A stretch of 64,000 nucleotides of DNA from Entonaema liquescens (taxonomy: Eukaryota; Ascomycota; Sordariomycetes; Xylariales; Xylariaceae): assembly GCA_902805475.1 (NCBI GenBank), contig CADCSX010000006.1:1922001-1986000 (forward strand). Direction: 5' to 3'. The translations under genes and the position numbers were made by a program. Each line of letters opens with the position of its first letter. Within the stretch, counting starts at the first letter, position 1. The notes under the pieces are model-generated. The model saw only the letters and a list, made by a program, of their open reading frames with translations, had not been told where the DNA came from and searched no databases. Below, one piece after another: positions 25,501 to 37,606 of this stretch.

Positions 25501-28500
25501 TCAGCCATCAATACAAAGGGAGCTGACGAGCTCGGCACATAGAACCATCTCCGAGGCTCACTACCAAATCCGAGCCGGTGGCTTTTGAATTATCTCCATG
25601 CTCGACCCGAATTCGGTTTTCACGACTGATCTGATATCGACTCAGCCTATCCGCGGTACAGGCAAAGGAATCTAGCATTGCCCGAATATCCGCCAAGTCA
25701 CGGTGTACGGTTAAGTGTGTATACAACCCGTATACAACCCAGATCCGAAGGTCCACCCACCTACATTATCACCCTGATATCGGTGACACCAGGATAATTA
25801 GGACGTCCTATTAGCGACCTGTAATAATTCACACAGGTTACTATCGATGCGCGATACTGCATAGCACGTTCAGAAATCAAACTAGGACCAATAGGCTCTA
25901 GTTCCACGTGCAATCGCCATGTGGTTCATTGACTCTGGATGCCAAAACGGAACTATGCCACCTGCTATTTGGCCCTTTTCATTGCACGGCCACGGCAGCG
26001 CACGTTGCATGTATAGATGTGAGGCTGCACGAGGTCGAGTTCGGACTGCATACAGTAATGTCAGCAAGTTGGAGACTCTTGAGGCACAAGTATGCAACCC
26101 AATCTACCGACCCATTAGATATTTGCATACATTTGTAATCTCATGTCCTCTTCCATTCGCTGCAGATTTAAGCATCCGAGCGTCAATACTATTGAACTCA
26201 ACGTGTGATAGACAGACTTACGATACCTACCAATTTAGTGCCATGCTATACTTCTATATGTTTCCTAGTAGAACGCAGGTTTACGCTCGCGACACTAGGC
26301 TGCCATGCCTGGTTATTTCCGGTCTACACCCGACTCGTGTGTGTGTAAGTCGGGCCTTGGCGAAGAGGCTGTTCCATAAGACTTACGGTAAAAGTATTTT
26401 CGAGTACAGTAAGGGATCCGTATGATGATGAGACCTTAGTTAACATGTAGTTCTCCTTCAACTTATACGTCGCTTACTTAATCTCCCATTTCATATTCAA
26501 AGGAATTGATTTTAATACAAAATCATCCTAAGCCACTCACGATATCTTTAAATTGCATGAAAGTATATATCTATCTTACGTTGTCTTTATTATGAGCGAC
26601 ACACCAAGAATCCTGTAGAAGAATACTACGGACACGCGATGACTAAATGCATGTTAACAAACTTAACGTACAACTAGTTATTGAAAATAATATCAGCTTT
26701 GCCTGCTTCATGATATGGCTCTTTTTTTTTCGGTAGCATACTCTTAAAGTAGCTAGAGGCAATCCAACTGAAAGATGAAGTTAAAACATAGCTTCCGGCA
26801 ATGGTACCTGTCAACCCAGTTTCCATGGCCACAGGGTCCAGGATCGACAGGCCAGATCTTGACTTCTTATTCTATGTAACATAAAAGCAAATTTATGTGT
26901 TTAGTTTTATACCACGGTTTCAGCCCCTATCAATGCTTCATCTTCAAAATCCCTAGTAGCAGTAGTAGAAGCGACCATATGCACTAGCGTCTCATTCTCT
27001 CTTTTTCACTTTCTCTCTGCCGTGTATATTGCAATGTAATGCCAGCCGTAGCTCGATCAAACGGACTTGCCGTCACACGCAATTTCACCAAGGCTAGGAA
27101 TCCTGGATCCTCCTAATTGGTGTGGACTCTCTCCACTGCTTCTAGCGTTTCTAGGATGGAATGATAGAAAGATACTCATCCCTGAAAGTAAATGCGGATA
27201 GACCGTGTTCAACCGTAGAGGATCGATGGCTCGATGGATCGTCATGAATCCTATCCCTTGACATTTGACATCACGGTTCCGGAGTGTCGGTTCCTACTAA
27301 AACAAATTAAATTTAGAAACCAAGGCTTGACATTTTCGTAACATGACGAGGAGATGGATCAATTTATCAGGTACATGTAGAGATATACGTCATGGGAGAG
27401 TATTATAAGTTCTTTATACGCGTATCGAAACTCATAACTCCATAACCATAACTTATATCATAGTAGTTATATATTATATCGGCATATATATACAATCCCA
27501 TATGCTTGGGGTGATCTGTAATTATACGTTTCGCTGACTCGCTACCCGCACCTGATGATGATGATCCCAGCCTTGCGCAGAGTCCCGTAAGCCAAAACAA
27601 GGAAGTCGCATATATAGGTAACATTCATCTTTCTCCAAATGGTGTTGTTGATGAGAAATCTTGGAACAGCATAAGTCGTAAAATAGGTAAGTACCTAGTT
27701 AATATAAATAAGTGCGATCGGATTATATGACATTACTGACACTTGAATATATCAATATATCAACTGCATCGTTTAAACGCTCGGCGATTGGCGAAGTGCT
27801 CATGAAGAGATGTAGTTACAGAAGTGGGTAATACCTATTTCTTCCAATGCATATTCTTATAAGTCACTCTTCTACTGCGCTTTGGCCCCTATCAATGATG
27901 AACATGCTTACTACACGAAAGCTTCTTCTTCATCCATAAAACATCATATGCACTTTTATATGATTACACTTCCGCAAATCTATTTCGTATAATTTATCAT
28001 GTTAGGCTCGATAAACGCCGATATCATACGTGCTGCTTGCTTTAAGCCCGATGTAAGCTTTACGAGACTTGCGTTTTATGATTGGCATCACGCTGGCTTG
28101 GGCAGCGCAAAAAAAAAAAAAAAGCCGTACTCATTACCCGATTTTCATCTTAATCCAGCACCAAGGCTCTGGATCGACTTCGTAACAAACTCAAATCAGA
28201 ATGCATCATCACCCATCGAATATAACTACTACCTAGACTTAATATGTAAAGGTCGCCGAACTACGGGATGTCACGGGGAGGAGAAGAAAAAAAAAAACAC
28301 GGAAAATAGAAATAGGAAGGAGATTAAAATCATACCTAAAATCATAAATCATAAGGCCAAGGAAACATCTGGGCACCTGCATCACTCTAACGTAACTCAA
28401 CCCTTGTATTAGTACTTCGCTAAATATACGATCAGAAACCTTTGCCGAAACCTGCCCACGCTAAAGGGTGGAGCATGCCACGTGGAAAAAGGAAGCCACC

Positions 28501-31286
28501 AACCTAAAGTATGGGTCAATTTCGCGTGCACTTTGATATTGCCGGCCCTATCAGGCAGTATAGCGTGCAGATCTCAGACGCGGCTACCTGTACTATGTAC
28601 ATACATAAGTACTAACTCCCGGTAGATATGTACTATGTACATAAATCCAGCATACGCTAAGGAATATCATTGGAACTAAAACTTCCACTGAACTTCTGAA
28701 TCTGCAACGGTATCTCACACAACCAACACTCAACCTCCATCTTCCAGAAGGTAGCATACGTCAATTATCGATATGCCTGCCTTTATTAGGCATTTATTAT
28801 ATTGCTGTTCAACCAGACATTCCTCTTTTGTCACTACATGGAGACCATGGACCACGGACCACGTGAGAATAACTGTCGTGACTCGCCTTATATTGCCTCA
28901 CTTGATGTATCTATCATCCGACCTCTCCAACAAAGGCACGTCGCGTTGCTAGCTTTCAAGTTGAACCACCCTTTCTATCCGCATTTGTATTTACTGGCGT
29001 TCTCTAACAGGATTCAAATCCCGATCCTGCAGCTGGGCCACATGGCAAATGACTAGGTCTACCCTGTTGATTCTGGAACAATTCTATCATCGCATTGAAC
29101 TCCGTCGTATTATTGTCTTACTAAATCTCTGGACGCGGCTAGATGCATTGACCATACGACTAGAGACAGTATTGACCTAACCCGGGAACCCGGAATGTCG
29201 AAGTGATCAGTATCACATCCCGTGTATATCCGTTGGTAGCGAATAGCCCACCAGTGCACCATTATCCGAGGGGTTATGAAGTCAACATGAAGCCCCGTCT
29301 ATCCGCTTTTCATATCCCAAGTTTACACGGGGCGGGTTCATGTCGCCTTTCCCAGGTGGGCTACACCCAGGGAGTGTAACCGTAGACAAAGATGTGCAAG
29401 ACGTCAAATTTCAAGGTCTACTACAGTACTGCTACGCTTATTGTGGCCAAAATACTAAAAATGGACACCAAAGAAAGCATAACGATCTAGACTAGCCTAG
29501 AGACTAGCCTGGATCTCATAAACCTCGAATGCCCACTGAATCCCCTGGGCTCCCTTGTCGCGATGGTCGGAGAATAATTTTCTGATACCCACGACCAACT
29601 TAACGACCACATCATACAAGAGTCCTTTTGTTCAAGTCGTCATATTGCCACACCAAAGTAGAGGACATAGCTAAGTACCCAAGCTATCATATAGGGTGCT
29701 AATCCTGTGACAATTTTATATAGTTATAGAGATCAACTATTAAAGCGAAGACGCCGTTATTCCTACAATCTCTGATCATTGTAAGGGTTCTCATCCGGTG
29801 ATACTCGGCTTTCATCAAATAGCGCTGCCGATAGATGGGCTTTGTTCTCCCTAGCGGAATTTCTGCCTACGGTAGTTTCTAATTTTGGTGTGGGACTTGT
29901 CAGCATTTCACGACCAGTATTGAATCTAGTACCAATTTCTAATACGCGGTAGAACTTTTTCAAGCTCATAAGATTAGGTCAGCTCAATTTTCTTTCTGAA
30001 ACTGGCTACTGCTGACCGCTATCTAGTTGGGTTTTCCAGATCGCCCCAAGATTATTTGCGCCGTCCGTCTTTTTAGCACCAGAGGGTCCATCCGTATCGA
30101 ATACTAGAACAAGCGTGGGTCAAAGAGGACCTGTGGCAAAATAGTCTTGCGGTGACGCCGTTACTAAAGATGGGTCCTTATTACATAGAAATATCTAATA
30201 CCGGAAAGAGAAGTTCCAAGCTGCTTAGTTGTCAGTCCATTCCAATAGACAGCTTGGCAAAAGCAAACATATTCCATACGACTGGTAATCGACTGGTAAT
30301 TTGGGGGCGGCTCGCTCGCAGCAGCATTTTCCAAATATCCCGAGCCATCAAGCGAAGCCAAGCCTTCCTTACCGACATATGGCGATAACTGTATCAATTC
30401 TTCTTGGAGATGGTTCAGCGAACACCTACAGGAAACGGAATCGGGCTTTGAGTTGGACGGGGGCGTCCGTGTTCCCCGGATCAGTCCTTACACAACATGC
30501 GGCAATATCCTAGTTCGCCGATGTCAGAAGTATCTGTATCTGTGCCTCGCTGTTGTTTAGCCCCTGCCCAGCATCGCCCTATGCAGAGAGATGGGTAACC
30601 CGTGCTAATAATCTAACAACCGCAAGGGTCATCCTTAGGCGTTCCCAGCCAAGTATCCATCACTCTTGTATGCCGTGCAAATGGCATGAACATATGCAGG
30701 TGCAACATCGAATAGCTGGGCTCCGGCAAGAATAAGACTTGTCGAAATAGAGCGCGGGTTCGGCCCCGAACGTGATGAGCACATGATGCGCTGCGGACCG
30801 CTACGCATCTAAATTGAGTAATCGTAGTGCATACAGTATATATCGCACCGTAATAGACTGTCAAGCATGTTTTCTCACCATACCCAAGTAGGTATCAATA
30901 TGAGATGGGACGGGACGGGGCCGTTGGTATTATTTCAGTTCTTACTGTCGGAAGCCGTTAAGCCGTTAAGCCGTTACGCTCATCGCCACCACGATCGTGA
31001 GATCTTTAGTCAGATCGGCCATAATAAATCATATTTTTATGGCTTCTAGTGTCGGTTAGTATATTACATACGCCGACATAAGAAACTTCTCACGACGACG
31101 CTACGGATATCGATCGGGATATACCATGTGCCTCTGTAACACGGCCTGATTTATGACCGTATCCTAGTTACACGGTGGATACCCGTGGATCGATTCTGAC
31201 GGCTTGTTTCACCCTTTACATAGTTGATATGCTTACAACAGTAGTGTAAGTGTTGCTAGCCAGTCTTGTCAACGACAGGGCCACTA

Positions 31287-31320
31287 TACACACACACACA
31301 TACACACACATATATATACA
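31287..31320. repeat. CA/TA dinucleotide microsatellite
   Basis: Alternating CA repeats interrupted once by TA and followed by a short TA run, within the gene desert. Confidence 0.85.
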
Positions 31321-34300
31321 TCATTATATTATTATATAAAATATAGGTAGCATATCATTAGGTATACACTAATAAGCCAGTATAGCTATTACGTATTCGT
31401 ACCTCAATCATATCTCACCGCCACTGAGATATCGTACGTCAACCACGCCTCGCCCTAAGCCAACCCCTCATATACCCTGCTCGAAAAAACGGCACTATGA
31501 GATATCTACTCTTAGCCACGTCTCTAGCGAGTCACGTTCACTTTAGCCATGTGTATCATAACCCGGCACGGCACGGCATGGCTTAAACAAGGCGAAGACA
31601 GAAAAAACCCTAGAACTTGGCGATCTCACACGTGGCAGGTAAGTAAGACACGGGAGATTATCTCTACCTTGCGCCGGCAACTCGAACTACTCGGTACCCC
31701 CAAACTGCACGCAATGGCTTATTATTGATACACCGCGCATACATACTTTAGCTACCTAACTAAGTGATGTAACTAACTATTAAGTGCGTACTTTTGTTTA
31801 CTTCGCCGATACTTCTAGAAACGGGTTAGGTAAAAAGAACCCTTGAACCCCTTAACAACTAACTTAGGTACCTAGGCAGTTAAACTAATATGGTGGATTC
31901 TTTTTTTTTTTTTTTTCCTCCTTTCATTAGGTCATCGGGTTTTTATGCGTTCTTCGTGTATCAATCCATGTTTCTATAACTTTATCGGACTATTGGATCT
32001 CTAGTCCGGGACATACGGTGTTCATAAACAACCGAAATCGAAACCATCTCTATGGTCCCCTAAGTTAGACCCAAATTCCCGTGCGGCCGCGTTTCCCGCT
32101 GTGTGGCTGGGCCTTCGGACGGGTAAGTTCCAATATCCCACGTGGTGAAACTTACGTCCGCATAGTCTCGCGCACTTCTTTAAGCCGCTTGAGTTACTGG
32201 AACATACGTCGATAGCCAAGATGTCGTCTACAAGCTTAAACCATGCGTAAGGTCCACATTTGGCGGATGCAATGACATCCCTCCGTGCTTCCTCCTTACG
32301 TCGAAGTGCTTCACATACTATGGTACAATCAATGCCTACGCTTCCTTCTGAGCTTCTCCCTTAACTCCAGGTCCATCTTCCCTTGGGTCGGGCCACCCAG
32401 CATATCGGAACCTTTTTTTAATGCGTTCAACAAGGGAAGCCCTTGCATATATTCGCATAGTGAATCCTAAGTTACGAAACTGCATTGAATTCCTTACCCG
32501 GTAAGGCTGGTGTTAATGCTTTTTTTATTGACGAGTTACCATGGTACAGCTTCACAGCCTGTTTCGTCCAGGTAACCGGTGTCGCCGACAATGGTTAAAT
32601 CCCCACTGATCTTCTGAGCTGAACTCTTCTAGAAGAACGCTTACCGGGATTAGCTGCGGCGTAGCTACCGCCTTTACGAATGCTGGTCAGAGCTCTGGAG
32701 ATTACAAAAAAGGATTCAACGTCTGCTACTACTGTACATATGGGGCAGGGTCTCGCGTGAGCGACAAGATCCTCAACTTAAGGAAATGACCGAGCCCATC
32801 TGCCATGGATGTCTCTGTCCTGGTTGGAATAAGGTTCGGCTGTCCATCAAGTTAGAATCGGGACGCCGATGACGACGACGGCCGGTGAACCCTAAAGGTT
32901 AGGGTAGCAGCAATTGGGTTTATCGATGTATTTGGATTCACCGGCCTGTGGGTATCTCGTCGCATTTGGCCCATCAGACACTCGACATGTTTTAGGATTC
33001 GACCATGTAAGGCCCTCTGCCGTCTATTCCCCGGTTCCGGACCTTGTGCACTCAGCGAACAGTGCTCACTGGAGCTGAGGCCCGTCATTGCCTCGAACGG
33101 GTGTGTCGCTTGGATATCAACTCACGTCCCCGGAGCGGTGAACTTCACGCGTCCGTCTGGTGAGGGCGCCTTTCACGTGTGTCAACCTCTCCCTTGGTTT
33201 AGATGCTGGGCGTTTCCCCTTCTATGCGGTACTGATCTCCATCGCTCTAATATCGTTGATATGTCCACCCTTTGTGAAGACATACGAACTTCGGCAAGTC
33301 CCAGCCTCGCTATTCGTATCCCGTCCCCGCAGCCTGAATGCTCGGGCCTTTATCTGACTTGGCTTATGATGAGTATTCATGCCCGTAGTGGTCTGATGTC
33401 TGAGTCACTCGGAGGGTGATTGCTCTAGTGTCCTGGTAGCGTTGGCCGTGTCGTTTTCAGACTGGTAACGAACTCGCGATTAGTATAATGAATATGAAAT
33501 GTGATTGTACCGATATATCCTACAATTAATGAAGAAGATACGTGAAATTTGCTTGCAGCTTCACAGTGAGTGCTATTGAAGAAACAGGCCTTAATATTAC
33601 GAATACCATTTAAGATAGTCCAGGCTATTCTACTCTATGTCTTTCACTCCTTAAATAGGCCAGTAATAGGTTTCAAGCTGCTAGTCTCTAGCTATGTGTT
33701 CGTCCGAATGCTCTCATATTAGACGAGTTAGATATAACTTATATGCTATATCCTAAGGCAAACAGATATCCAAATACACTGTTAAAATTGTATGAACTTC
33801 TGTGGGGTTGAATCATTTCATATACATATTCAAGGGGGGGCTGGATGTAGTTGAATCGGAACGTACGTATTATAATAGCACCATTTTCAAAGCCCTTATA
33901 GCTTTCAGCCAGGCCGACTTCTTTACTTATAAGTAGATACTACGCTACCACTTCTAGACGAGAAATCTGGTTTGAAATAGATAGTGACTTCGACGCCTAG
34001 ACTGTACTGGTCTCAAGAGAAATCATGAAGCCCAAATTCGATATTGTCGGTGTTGGATAACTAAGGCGTAGGTTCTTTTTTAGCCCAGTAATAGAACCAC
34101 AAATGTTATAGGGCTATAAGGAACACTAAGTACACAGTTTGGACCGTGAATGCTTTACAAGATCCCCAACTAATGAAGCTGCTTCTAATAGTTAATCGTC
34201 TGCCTGGTGATTTGACTAGTCGTGTGACAACAGGGGAAGTATCTAGACGGGGCTATAACTATTTAAACATGAAGAACCAGCTCCGTCCATATCAAAGCAG

Positions 34301-35231
34301 CCACTAGTTTCCTCCCGAGCGTATGAAACCACTATATTAGGTCATTGGAGAGCTTAGTGTAACAGATATCGTGTTGGCTTCAGGTGTCAAGCTATGTGAT
34401 TCTGCCCAGAAGATACAGAAACAATCTTGCTATCTCGCAAGAAGCTATGGGTCTTAGTCACAAAGGTTAGTGGTTATACATGATGAGAGGATCCTCAGAT
34501 TTAGATGCCTCGTCAAGAGTCCATGTATGCCACTTTGGCGGTAGGTTGGTTTGTCCATGACACTACATGAAGTGTGAGGCGGGTCAAAGGAAGCAGAGGT
34601 GATAGTAATCTAACTCGTAAATTTAGGGGGCTTACTCTGCGAAAGATTTAAACAGCATATAAGGAAGGTTACTTGTAAATTGTGCTATCGAAGATATAGA
34701 CGTACAGTAAATACCAAATACTGGATATTAATAAGTATACTTAGGTCCCTGCTACATAAACAGTCGTATCTTATTTACTTACACGGTTGTTATTACTAGC
34801 TAATGCATCTTAGTGCCAGAGCACGCAAGGAAGCGTTTACGAGAATAATGGGAAGCCAACCATGGCTAACACACAAAGGTAGTTCGCAAGGGATGATGCA
34901 TAACCGGGAGAGAGCAAACAATCCGATTCACTATCTACTTTCGTACGATAGATACAGCTAGTGGTGAGATACTATTCCTGCCTGATCCTGCGGCGACGCA
35001 GTGGCATGCACGGCAAGATTTCAGCTACGAAACTTAGACCCTAGTGTTAGTTTCTTCATAGATACCTAGGCACAGGACAAGATCAAAATTTTGGATATAG
35101 CGTCGTCTCTTCGCATGTAGGTAGCACCGACAGTATACTGAGATCGGACGCATTAAATCAAGCTGAGACGACTTAACTCTCTCTACCATTCGTGACTACT
35201 ACAACTTCAAGGGTATATACCACTACTCCTC

Positions 35232-35266
35232 CGTCTCGTCTCGTCTCGTCTCGTCTCGTCTCATCT
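35232..35266. repeat. Pentanucleotide microsatellite (CGTCT)n
   Basis: Six perfect CGTCT units followed by one CATCT variant, about 150 bp beyond the stop codon of the DUF7053-type gene. Confidence 0.85.
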
Positions 35267-35418
35267 CAGAGCATATATGTCGGGCTCTGCCACCCTGTGC
35301 TAGTACTCCTCAGCCCGTAGTTAAACAAAACAAAAACGCTTAGATGCGAACAGACTAGACCCTAACGCCAATGCATAGACACACTATGCGTAACTTGATA
35401 GTACATATCGATATCCCT

Positions 35419-36447
35419 TTACTCTAACTCCGCTGGAAAACCGCTATTCCCCACCCCCGGTGGTTGCGACGCATGTGACGCCGGACCTTGGGGATGCTGC
35501 TGATACTGTCCGCTCGACGGCCGACTCTTATTCAAGCGCAGCGGCTCGGGCGCGTAGGCATTACTCCCCACGCTATGCGACGGGGCGTGTCCGTACGGCG
35601 CCGCGTTCCCCGGCGGTGGCGTCGTGCGGCTAAACGAGGTAGACACCGGTCTGGACTGTTGTTGCTGTTGCTGTTGCTGTTGCTGATGATATGATGCTGC
35701 AGGCTGCAACCCCTGCGCGGCGGGATACGTAGGATAGCCGATCGACGAGACGCCCGAATGCACGCTCCCGCTCTGCACACTCGACCCCGCGCGCTGGTGT
35801 CCCACGCTCTGGCGCGGCTGCGCCGCCGCAGCGCTGGCCACCAGTCTCTCGACTAGGACGCCGTGGGCCTTCTTCAAAGTCTTCTTGACGAAGGAGGACA
35901 TGACGAAATTGCATCGTAGCTCGACGTCCTTTTCGTACACACACACAGAGAGATTAGTTAGTTCCCCATGTTCCGAGCAGCAGCAGCAGCAGCGGTAGTA
36001 GTAATAGCGTCTGGACTTGACTCAACTTACCTCTCTCAGATAAAGCCCCTGCCTCGGGGCGCCGATGCCCAGCTCCACGGGCTCAGGCGGTTCGCCGGGC
36101 AACGTGCCGCCGAGGCTCCAGCGCTCGCGGATGTCGGTGCCCATGGGGGCGTAGACGTGGGTCTGGATGCCGTTGGGCAGGTCGTGGAAGGCAGCGGTGT
36201 AAGTAACGTCTCCCGAAACGACGCCGCCGGGCAGGTAGGAGATCTTGTCGGTCATGCTCCACCAGGCGCACCGGCGCTCCTCGGCCGGCGCGTGCTCGGG
36301 CGCGTCGATGGGGTGCCGCTCGATCACCAGCGGGTTCAGGTCGATCATCTCCACGTGGTTGTGCAGGAACTCGACGACGGCCTCGCGCGGTATGCCCGCG
36401 GGGAGCGGCGATATGGTCGTGAACGTGCTGCGTTTCGACATGGCCAT
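35419..36447 (-). CDS. DUF7053-type fungal protein with polyglutamine tail
   Basis: Two exons, 36447-36031 and 35928-35419, with a 102-bp intron (GTAAGT donor, AACTAACTAAT branch region, AAAAG acceptor); 308 residues. The first 170 residues form a compact domain starting SKRSTFTTISPLPAGI and containing VEMIDLNPLVIERH and YTAAFHDLPNGIQTHVYAP. I associate this with the fungal DUF7053 family (from memory), whose function is unknown. The second half is low complexity: Ser/Gly/Pro-rich with a run of ten Gln encoded by CAG/CAA at about 35655-35687. The intron itself carries a separate CTG/CAG run near 35980. A second in-frame ATG lies two codons downstream at 36441. No signal peptide or membrane span is seen. 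Confidence 0.78.
35655..35687 (-). repeat. CAG/CAA microsatellite encoding polyQ
   Basis: An interrupted CAG/CAA run read on the minus strand gives about ten consecutive glutamines in the low-complexity tail of the DUF7053-type protein. Length variation between strains would be expected. Confidence 0.85.
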
Positions 36448-37606
36448 TGCGTCGGCGCGTGGGCACTACTACACTCACACTCACGCTTGCACGCGGACTG
36501 ATCCGAAGAGGAAAGAAGAAAATGAAGGATAGAAGGATTGGTTCGTATCCCCGAAGGCGAAGAGGGAGAACTGGTAACGCGCCAAGAAATGGGAGCAGTC
36601 ACGCTAGAGCCTCGCGCGAACTAGGGAAATACTGAGAATGACTCGCGGAGAAAGAACTGGCTGTACCGGGTTATGGAGGCGGGATGAGAGTTGTGAGGTT
36701 AGATAAAACGAGTATCTGCGGGATCGAAGCTAGATACGAACGATTCGTAGCTGGTTTGTATCAGGATGTCAAATGTTAAATGTTAAATACCCTAAATCCA
36801 GGAACTCAGTTAACTGTAGTAGTAGTAAGCTGACTAAACACAGGCGACGACGACGACGACGATGTGATTAGAAAAAGGAATAAGTGTAAGTGTAAGTTTA
36901 AGATATTTGAATAGTTATCCCTATAGCGAACCTATATTAAAAGGTCCAAAGTTCTATAATAAAAAAAAATAAAAAAAAAGCAAAGAAAAGAAAGGTTTAT
37001 TTGCAACTGCATAGCAAAGCGTTTCATTGCGTAGAAGCTGAACTCTTACACTGGTAAGGTTGAAATAAAGACGAAACAGGGATCGCGGTCCCTTCAATTG
37101 ATTGGTCCCGCTCGTCGACTGATCAGCAGGGTGCGTGCATTGTTGGCGTTTCTGGCCGCCTCTCCTTGCATCATGAGGCTGTGGCATACTAAGGTATTCT
37201 AGGCTCCTTACATATACCAGCATTACCTAGTTATTCGTTACTCGTGCCCCAAAAATAGAATCGGGCTTACGGGTTCGCTATATGTTCATGTACTCCATCA
37301 TAAAAGTATTCCTGGTTGGTTGTTTGGTTGGTTCGTACACCCATCCATCCTAAAAGGTTCAGGTAAGGTAACGGAAGAATAAGTGTACAGTCTTCTTTGT
37401 CTTACCAATGTTGTAAAAGACTAGGTTAGTACAACAGTTGGTGTAAATGTATTTATATCTTGTCACCTAGTTTGCCGCTATCTTGATTCTTCGCCCCCGA
37501 CGGGCTAAGCGGTGACCAGACAAAACAGTTCCGTGGTCATTCATTATTCAGATCCCCCGCGCCCGCATGCCATCTATAGTGGCTTTATAATAACTTTATA
37601 AACAGC
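36448..37606. other. Intergenic region between the DUF7053-type gene and ORC4
   Basis: About 1.16 kb holding the promoter of the DUF7053-type gene and the 3' flank of orc4. It includes a CGA/GAC trinucleotide run (36844-36862) and an A-rich tract (36960-36990). No gene is seen. Confidence 0.5.

Larger units (their letters stand above)
22520..35418. other. 12.9 kb gene desert
   Basis: No ORF longer than about 170 codons, no recognisable domain and no convincing tRNA, rRNA or transposon coding was found here on either strand. Visible features are AT-rich tracts, homopolymer A/T runs (for example near 23898, 28110 and 31900), CA/TA and CGTCT microsatellites, and TAGGTACC-type words. The piece at 32.8-33.4 kb is more GC-balanced and has short overlapping ORFs, including a hydrophobic one at 33160-33357, that could be a decayed gene, but I cannot name it. 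Confidence 0.55.

Noticed and set aside
25919..26425. 168-codon ORF in the gene desert
   Set aside because: No motif, no splice partners, residue usage looks random and it overlaps another ORF; not enough to call a gene.
29005..29045. TTCAAATCCCG resembling a tRNA B box
   Set aside because: The flanking bases do not pair into a T-arm and no acceptor stem or A box fits, on either strand.
33138..33419. Two overlapping ORFs, one hydrophobic, in the more GC-balanced part of the desert
   Set aside because: Could be a membrane-protein relic, but frames break quickly and I recognise no family; mentioned only as a place to check.
36083..36484. Overlapping ORFs on both strands over the DUF7053-type exon
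   Set aside because: Shadow frames in GC-rich coding sequence; only one frame has family-like sequence and a spliceable end.
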